Positions 50,279 to 54,960 of a stretch of 54,960 bases of DNA are shown in pieces (within the stretch, counting starts at the first letter, position 1; the number at the start of each line of letters is the position of its first letter). The notes beneath the pieces were generated by a model. It saw only the letters and a program-made list of their open reading frames with translations. It had not been told where the DNA came from and ran no database searches. Made by a program: the position numbers and the translations under genes. Origin of the DNA: Streptomyces sp. Root431. Lineage in GTDB: Bacteria > Actinomycetota > Actinomycetes > Streptomycetales > Streptomycetaceae. The stretch lies in contig NZ_LMEI01000012.1 of assembly GCF_001426585.1 (NCBI RefSeq), forward strand, positions 1 through 54,960, in the 5' to 3' direction.

Positions 50279-51100
50279 ATGTACAGCATCATCGTGGTGC
50301 CCGCACCGGACACCGGCCCCGGGAGCCAGATCAGGCTGGCGCCCGGCGAGAGGCTCCACTTCGGCCGCACCGCCCCGCGATCGACAGCCCCGCGGACGGC
50401 CGGGGCACCGCGCCATCTGGACATCCCCCATCCCGGGGTGTCCCGCACCGCCGGCGAGATCGGTGCGACGGCGAGCTACTGGACGCTCAGCAACTTCAGC
50501 GCGGCCTCGACCTACGTCGTCGAGAACCCGGAGGGCGCCGGAGAGCACATCAAGATCGCGCCGGGCCGGGTCGACGCCCCCGTGCCGTTCGAGTTCTCCC
50601 GGGTCGTGCTGCCCGCGGGCGGCGACCTGCTCGACTTCAGCGTCTGGGCGCCGCGCCACGACTACGTGGAGCGCGCCCGCTCCGCCTCCGCCGAGGACGG
50701 CGAGCCGACCGCGCTCGCCTTCCCCCTCGACCGCTCGAAGCGGTACTTCCTCGTCCTCGCCGCGCTCTGCGAGACGCGCCTGCGCGGCGCCCCGCACGCG
50801 CCGCTGCCGACGGTCGACCGGATCGTGGAGCGGCTGCGGCCGCTGTGGCCCGCGGTGAACCGCGCCTCGGTGCAGTGGAACATCGACTACCTGGCGGTGA
50901 AGTTACGGCTCAAGCCGGGCCCGGACACGGCCGACGCGGGCCCGCGCCTCAACGGCAAGAAGGAGTCGCTGGTCTCGCTCGCGCTCCGCTTCGACCTGGT
51001 CCGCGAGGACGACCTGACGACGCTGACCACCCCCCGCCCGGTCCGTGCGACCTCGCTGCCCGCTCCGACCCCTCCGGCCCTGCCGGAGGCGGCGCGGTGA
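50279..51100 (+). CDS. FHA-domain-like protein
   Basis: 273 residues, ATG 50279. The N-terminal about 100 residues fit a forkhead-associated fold: LAPGERLHFGR, HPGVSRTAGEI, SYWTLSNFSAASTYVVENPE, which in FHA proteins bind phosphothreonine peptides. The C-terminal half (YFLVLAALCETRLRG, LRPLWPAVNRASVQWNIDYL) resembles the winged-helix segment of some kinase-partner proteins. It overlaps the kinase gene by four bases (GTGA), so it is probably the kinase's partner and substrate or adaptor. Confidence 0.78.
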   Translation: MYSIIVVPAPDTGPGSQIRLAPGERLHFGRTAPRSTAPRTAGAPRHLDIPHPGVSRTAGEIGATASYWTLSNFSAASTYVVENPEGAGEHIKIAPGRVDAPVPFEFSRVVLPAGGDLLDFSVWAPRHDYVERARSASAEDGEPTALAFPLDRSKRYFLVLAALCETRLRGAPHAPLPTVDRIVERLRPLWPAVNRASVQWNIDYLAVKLRLKPGPDTADAGPRLNGKKESLVSLALRFDLVREDDLTTLTTPRPVRATSLPAPTPPALPEAAR

Positions 51101-52452
51101 ACGGCTTCCCGCTGATCGTGCCGACCGGATACGAGGTCGGCGACTGGACGATCGAGCGCCCGCTGGGCGCCGGCGCGTTCGGCAGCGTGTACGCGGCGGC
51201 CCGCCGCACCGACGACCGGGACGAGCTCCCCGCCCGGGCCGCGCTCAAGTTCCTCCCCACCGGCACCCACACCCCGCGCCAGCTGCGCCACCTGCGCGAC
51301 CTCGCCGACCGCGAGGTCGACCTGCTGAGGCGGCTCCGCTCGCCGCGCCTGATCCGCCTGTACGAAACCCTGACGGTCGACGACCCGGCGCACCCAGAGC
51401 TGGACGGCGCCACCGTCCTCGTACTGGAGGAGGCGGAGCGACCGCTCCAGTCGCTGCTCTCGGACACCGCCGCGCCGCCGCCGTCCGGCCCCGCGCTGCT
51501 CGTCCAGATCTGCGAGGGCCTGCACCAGCTCCACACGGCGGGCTGGGTGCACGGCGACCTCAAGCCGGGCAACGTCCTGCTGATGAAGGACGGCAGCGTC
51601 CGGCTCGGCGACTTCAGCACCGCGAGCGAACTGGAAGGCACCCACGCCTACGCCGCCGGCTTCGCCACACCCGACTACACGCCGCCCGAGCTGCTCTGGT
51701 CGGAGGTCGGCGACCGCGGCACACGGATCCGCCCCAGCGCCGACGTCTGGGCCTTCGGCGTCCTGACCCACACCGTCCTGACCGGCACCTCACCCCTCCC
51801 CGGCGGCACGCCGACCGCCCGCCGGGACGCCGCCCTCCGCTACGCCCGCGGCGAGGAGGAACTCCGCCTCTCCCCCGCACTCCCGCCCGTGTGGCGCGAC
51901 ATCGTCACCGACTGCCTGAGCCGCACCCACGAGGAACGGGTAGCCCATGACGCGCGGTCCGTGCTCCGCCGGGTCCGGGAGGCGGCGGCGGGCCGGATGC
52001 CGCGCCGCCGGCGCCGCGGCCGACGGCTCGTCCCCCTCCTCGCCGCCTCCCTGGCGACCCTGACGGCGGCGGGCCTCGGCCTGAACGCACTCCTCGACCG
52101 GCAGGACGGACGGAACACCGCGGCGGGGTACGAGCGGTGCGCGCCGGGTTACGTCTGCTTCTTCTCCGAGGAGGGCGGGAGGGGCGAGATGTGTGCCTGG
52201 GAGAACGACGACCCCGAGTGGTTCGACGGCGACACGGTCTGCGCGTGGGCACGGAAGGACGGGCCGCGCTCGGTGTTCAACAACGGCGCCGCCGACTCCC
52301 GGGGCTTCGTCCACGTCTCCTTGTTCGCGAAGAACGACCTCAAGGACGGCCTGGGCTGCGTACGGCAGGGCGGGCGGCGCGACCTCGCGCTGTCCCGGCC
52401 GATCGCCTCCCACACGTGGACGAAGACGTGCGAGGAGTCCGTGGCCCTCTGA
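51097..52452 (+). CDS. Membrane Ser/Thr protein kinase with extracellular I36/crystallin-like domain
   Basis: 451 residues from GTG 51097. Kinase motifs: P-loop LGAGAFGSVYAA, Lys51 in ALKFLP, catalytic loop VHGDLKPGNVLL (Asp154, HGD in place of HRD) and metal-binding Asp172 in GDFSTA (DFS in place of DFG). A basic stretch (MPRRRRRGRR) and a membrane helix at 311-333 lead to an extracellular domain of about 105 residues with paired Cys (CAPGYVCFFSEEGGRGEMC), matching the peptidase inhibitor I36/beta-gamma-crystallin family. Coupled to the FHA-like gene. The outside domain may sense a ligand or protease; that is inference. Confidence 0.85.
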   Translation: MNGFPLIVPTGYEVGDWTIERPLGAGAFGSVYAAARRTDDRDELPARAALKFLPTGTHTPRQLRHLRDLADREVDLLRRLRSPRLIRLYETLTVDDPAHPELDGATVLVLEEAERPLQSLLSDTAAPPPSGPALLVQICEGLHQLHTAGWVHGDLKPGNVLLMKDGSVRLGDFSTASELEGTHAYAAGFATPDYTPPELLWSEVGDRGTRIRPSADVWAFGVLTHTVLTGTSPLPGGTPTARRDAALRYARGEEELRLSPALPPVWRDIVTDCLSRTHEERVAHDARSVLRRVREAAAGRMPRRRRRGRRLVPLLAASLATLTAAGLGLNALLDRQDGRNTAAGYERCAPGYVCFFSEEGGRGEMCAWENDDPEWFDGDTVCAWARKDGPRSVFNNGAADSRGFVHVSLFAKNDLKDGLGCVRQGGRRDLALSRPIASHTWTKTCEESVAL

Positions 52453-52523
52453 TGTCCGAGTACGGCCGTCGGGCCGAACCTCGGGACGGTGGACCCACCT
52501 GACCGCGAGAAGGGAGCACGAAC

Positions 52524-53417
52524 GTGTCCTCCGCACGACTGCGCACCGCACTCCTGACCTTCCTGATGGCTCTTGGCCTGACCCTCGGGCTCGGCGCCAC
52601 CACGGCCGGCGCCACCGCCTCGGCCGAGGCCGCCGCCCCGCCCGCCGGGAAGCCGGACTTCCAGCTGCCGTTCGCCTGCGGCACCACGTGGCAGCTCGAC
52701 ACCTGGGACCACACTCCGGCGCTCGACATCGTCAAGGAGGGCAACCCCGGCTCCGACGGCCTGCCCGTCTACGCCTCCGCGCCGGGCACGGTCTCGGCCG
52801 CCTACTGGAACAACGGCTCGGGCAACACCCTCCAGATCAGCCACGGCAACGGCTGGTTCACCGCGTACTACCACCTCCAGGAAGCACCGGACGCGTACGT
52901 GAAGGTCGGCAGCCAGGTCACCGGCGCCACCCAGATCGGCCGCGTCGGCAAGTCGGGCGCGGCCGGCGACTGGGCCCACCTCCACTACGAGCAGCGCTAC
53001 CTGGCCTCCGGCACGTTCACGGACGAGACCCACCGCAAGCCCGTCCACTTCGGCGGGGCCGAGTACAGCGGGGCCGGGCGCCAGTGGTCGAGCGTCACGA
53101 GCGTCAACTGCGCTCAGCCCCAGACCACCCCGTACCAGCCGTGGAACTGCCCCAACGGCTCCGTCTGCTTCTTCTCCGAGACGGGCGGCAAGGGCACGGT
53201 CTGCAAGACCGACAGGAACGTGCCGGCGAGCACCTGCGGCCTGCGCAAGTCCTTCTTCAACAACGGCCACCCGGAGGCCGGCGGCGACCACGTGTACGTC
53301 TCCTTCACGGAGGGCGGCACGTCCTGCCTCCACCACGGCTGGGCGGACGGCCGGGGCGACTTCGCCGCCGGCGGCCGGACGATCAAGGCCGTGACCTGGG
53401 GCGGCGAGTGCCCCTGA
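52524..53417 (+). CDS. Secreted M23 peptidase with C-terminal I36/crystallin-like domain
   Basis: 297 residues. A signal peptide (LLTFLMALGLTLGLGATTAGA) is followed by an M23 domain (WDHTPALDIVKEG metal ligands, YASAPGTVSAAYW, GNTLQISHG, HLHYEQR with HxH) and a C-terminal domain NCPNGSVCFFSETGGKGTVC, homologous to the tail of the upstream kinase. The catalytic part would cleave peptidoglycan stem peptides. It lies 71 bp after the kinase gene on the same strand. Confidence 0.87.
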   Translation: MSSARLRTALLTFLMALGLTLGLGATTAGATASAEAAAPPAGKPDFQLPFACGTTWQLDTWDHTPALDIVKEGNPGSDGLPVYASAPGTVSAAYWNNGSGNTLQISHGNGWFTAYYHLQEAPDAYVKVGSQVTGATQIGRVGKSGAAGDWAHLHYEQRYLASGTFTDETHRKPVHFGGAEYSGAGRQWSSVTSVNCAQPQTTPYQPWNCPNGSVCFFSETGGKGTVCKTDRNVPASTCGLRKSFFNNGHPEAGGDHVYVSFTEGGTSCLHHGWADGRGDFAAGGRTIKAVTWGGECP

Positions 53418-53468
53418 CCCTCTCCTAGGAGTTACGAGGTACCCCGCTCCGGGCCGCGCCGCAAAGGT

Positions 53469-53503
53469 GTGACCGGGCCGCACAAACGGTGCGGCCCGGT
53501 CAC
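53469..53503. terminator. Hairpin after M23 peptidase gene
   Basis: Perfect 15-bp arms (gtgaccgggccgcac and its complement) with a five-base loop lie 50 bases past the peptidase stop and end 18 bases before the next gene's start; no T-run. Confidence 0.6.
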
Positions 53504-53520
53504 CCGGGGGGCTCGGAACC

Positions 53521-54426
53521 ATGACGTCCACGTTCGTTCGCGCCTGCGCCGTCGCCCTGGTCCTCATGACCGCGGCGACCGGCTGCACGGACCGGCCGGC
53601 CACCGGAACCGGCCCCGGCCCGGGGGTCGGTGCCGGCACCGACCCCCGCCCCGAAGTCTCCGACACCGACCGCGCGTTGCTCCATCACACGGAGCAGGTG
53701 CTCGTCGAGCGCTGCATGCGGGCCAAGGGATTCTCGTACCGGGCCGGAGCGCGTCCGACGCCGGACGAGAGCTTCACCGTCGGCTATCTGCTGACGGACG
53801 CGGCCTGGGCGCGGAGGAACGGCTACGGCAGCCGGATCGCCGCGAGGGTCCTCGCGGCGCGGAAGACGGACCCGAACCTGCTGTACGTCGACGGGCTGCC
53901 GCCCGAGCGGCGCGCGGCCTACCGCACGGCCCTGGACGGCGGCGCCGGAGCGCGGACGCTCTCGGTGGAGGCACCCGGCGGAGGAACGATCGGCCGTCGG
54001 CTCGGGGGCTGCGAGGAGACCGCCCAGAACCGGCTGTACGGCGACCCGGCGGCCTGGTTCCGGGCCGCCAAGACCGCGACCAACCTGACCCGGCTGTACG
54101 TGTCGAAGCTGAGCCGCGACCCGGAGTTCACCAGCGCCCAGGCAGCCTGGGCGGCCTGCATGCGCCGGGCCGGCCACCCGTACGCGACCCCGTCGGCCGC
54201 CCGGGCCGCGCTCCCCACGAGCGGGCCCGAGGACACGGACTTCGCCGCCGAGGTACGCCTCGCGACGGCCGAGGCCGAGTGCGCCGGTTCCTCGGGCTTC
54301 GCCCGCACCGGGACGGCCCTGGAGCGCCGGTACGTCGACGGGCTGCGCGGCGAGTACGGCGACGAGCTCGACGCGTACGCGCGACTGGAGCACGAGGCGC
54401 TGGTCCGCGCCCGCTCCCTCACATGA
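53521..54426 (+). CDS. Hypothetical lipoprotein
   Basis: 301 residues with a lipoprotein signal (VALVLMTAATGC). The mature part is Arg/Ala-rich and helical, with scattered Cys (VERCMRAKGFSYR, AWAACMRRAGHPYA, AEAECAGSSGF) in a pattern seen in other large Streptomyces lipoproteins of unknown role (ERCM...GF.Y; ..W..CM...G). Same strand as the kinase and the M23 genes but separated by a terminator. Confidence 0.78.
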   Translation: MTSTFVRACAVALVLMTAATGCTDRPATGTGPGPGVGAGTDPRPEVSDTDRALLHHTEQVLVERCMRAKGFSYRAGARPTPDESFTVGYLLTDAAWARRNGYGSRIAARVLAARKTDPNLLYVDGLPPERRAAYRTALDGGAGARTLSVEAPGGGTIGRRLGGCEETAQNRLYGDPAAWFRAAKTATNLTRLYVSKLSRDPEFTSAQAAWAACMRRAGHPYATPSAARAALPTSGPEDTDFAAEVRLATAEAECAGSSGFARTGTALERRYVDGLRGEYGDELDAYARLEHEALVRARSLT

Positions 54427-54467
54427 GCTCCCGCGGCGCGAGGCCGCGGGCGAACGGAGGAGGAACC

Positions 54468-54926
54468 ATGAAGCGTCTCATCGGAAGCGCCGCGGCGGTG
54501 CTGGGCCTGGCGGCCGGCTCCGTACTGATCGGTTCGCCGGCACAGGCGTCGACCGCGTGCGACAACTTCTACAACAACACGGCCCGGTCCGGGTACATGT
54601 ACGCGTGGAACCTGCCCAACTGTTCCGGCCTGCTCGGCGGGGACGTGGACAACGACGCCGACTGGGGCGACTCCTCCGGGTCCTTCCAGGGAAGCGACAC
54701 CAACAACGCCGAGTCCGTCATGAACAAGGGGACGGGCAGTACGTACCACATCGTCCGATTCTACGACTACACGGCCTACAACACGCCCAACGGCTACGGC
54801 TGCCTGCACCCGGGCGAGTACTACGCGAGCGACCTGCGGGACAACAAGCTCAGCGACGGCGGTCCGGCCGCCAACAGCATCAGCTCGCACAACTGGGTCT
54901 CCAGCTGCGACCACTGGCTCGACTGA
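54468..54926 (+). CDS. Small secreted protein, I36/crystallin-like
   Basis: 152 residues with a Sec signal peptide (SAAAVLGLAAGSVLIGSPAQA). The mature part has several Cys and many Asn, Tyr and Gly residues (CDNFYNNTARSGYMYAW, NLPNCSGLL, YGCLHPGEYYASDL), with the overall look of the I36/crystallin-like group also found in the kinase and M23 proteins. The ATG follows ggaggagga, an excellent site. Third gene in this stretch with such a fold; function unknown. Confidence 0.75.
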   Translation: MKRLIGSAAAVLGLAAGSVLIGSPAQASTACDNFYNNTARSGYMYAWNLPNCSGLLGGDVDNDADWGDSSGSFQGSDTNNAESVMNKGTGSTYHIVRFYDYTAYNTPNGYGCLHPGEYYASDLRDNKLSDGGPAANSISSHNWVSSCDHWLD

Positions 54927-54960
54927 TCCACGCGCCACACCTCACGCACCACGCACGGGC

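Noticed and set aside
46730..51100. 1456-codon plus-strand open frame
   Set aside because: Most of it is the antisense shadow of folD, DUF3017 and DUF2079 genes in GC-rich DNA; only the end from 50279 is a gene.

Overview
This is a high-GC actinobacterial chromosome segment. Codon use with G/C at third positions, many GTG starts, the sdhCDAB and mdh/folD neighbourhoods, DUF2690/XRE and DUF3017 genes and the many conserved Streptomyces families all point to Streptomyces. From memory the gene order follows S. coelicolor roughly from folD/mdh through trpS, the phiBT1 attB gene (SCO4848) and sdhBADC to an acyl-CoA mutase, but in reversed orientation; no search was run to confirm this.

Layout. 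1-5.8 kb: 5' end of a methylmalonyl-CoA mutase-type gene, an L,D-transpeptidase lipoprotein, an ECF sigma factor with a membrane partner, a Clp-N-domain regulator with an operator/promoter, a conserved hypothetical and a VapBC toxin-antitoxin pair. 5.8-12.4 kb: GH20 hexosaminidase, an OHCU decarboxylase-like gene, the complete succinate dehydrogenase operon and a small membrane protein. 12.4-20.4 kb: divergent MarR/MFS pair, a hydrolase, a membrane protein-DCC protein-TetR operon with two perfect operators, a family-5 solute-binding protein, a metallophosphoesterase and the small SCO4848-type membrane protein that carries a phiBT1-like attB.

20.4-26.4 kb is an inserted, visibly less G/C-biased island and the most interesting part. 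It contains a 38-residue candidate RiPP precursor peptide (25319-25435, minus), a terminator/attenuator directly behind it, then a cobalamin-binding radical SAM enzyme, an MFS exporter and an HTTM-like (vitamin-K-carboxylase-related) membrane protein. A decayed phiBT1-type serine integrase (nonsense codon, internal deletions, frameshift) sits at its right edge.

26.4-47.7 kb returns to core chromosome: D,D-carboxypeptidase, YihY/BrkB membrane protein, an SDR, 2'-5' RNA ligase-like protein, trpS, a second ECF sigma/membrane partner pair with an ECF-type promoter, ornithine aminotransferase, a polysaccharide deacetylase with a DasR-like box, an ATP-grasp (glutathionylspermidine synthase-like) gene with a lipoprotein, an EamA-type transporter, a PdxR/MocR regulator divergent from a CMD-family/PEP-mutase-family pair, a three-gene membrane operon with a shared N/T/G-rich motif, mdh, an XRE-DUF2690 protein, DUF3017 and folD. 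47.9-54.9 kb: a Gly/Tyr/Gln-rich membrane protein, a DUF2079 protein, an FHA-protein/Ser-Thr kinase pair whose kinase ends in an extracellular I36/crystallin-like domain, a secreted M23 peptidase with the same kind of domain, a lipoprotein and a small secreted protein that also looks I36-like.

No rRNA, tRNA or CRISPR array was recognised. Several promoters place the predicted transcription start on the start codon (leaderless mRNAs), and several short tandem duplications lie at gene 3' ends.
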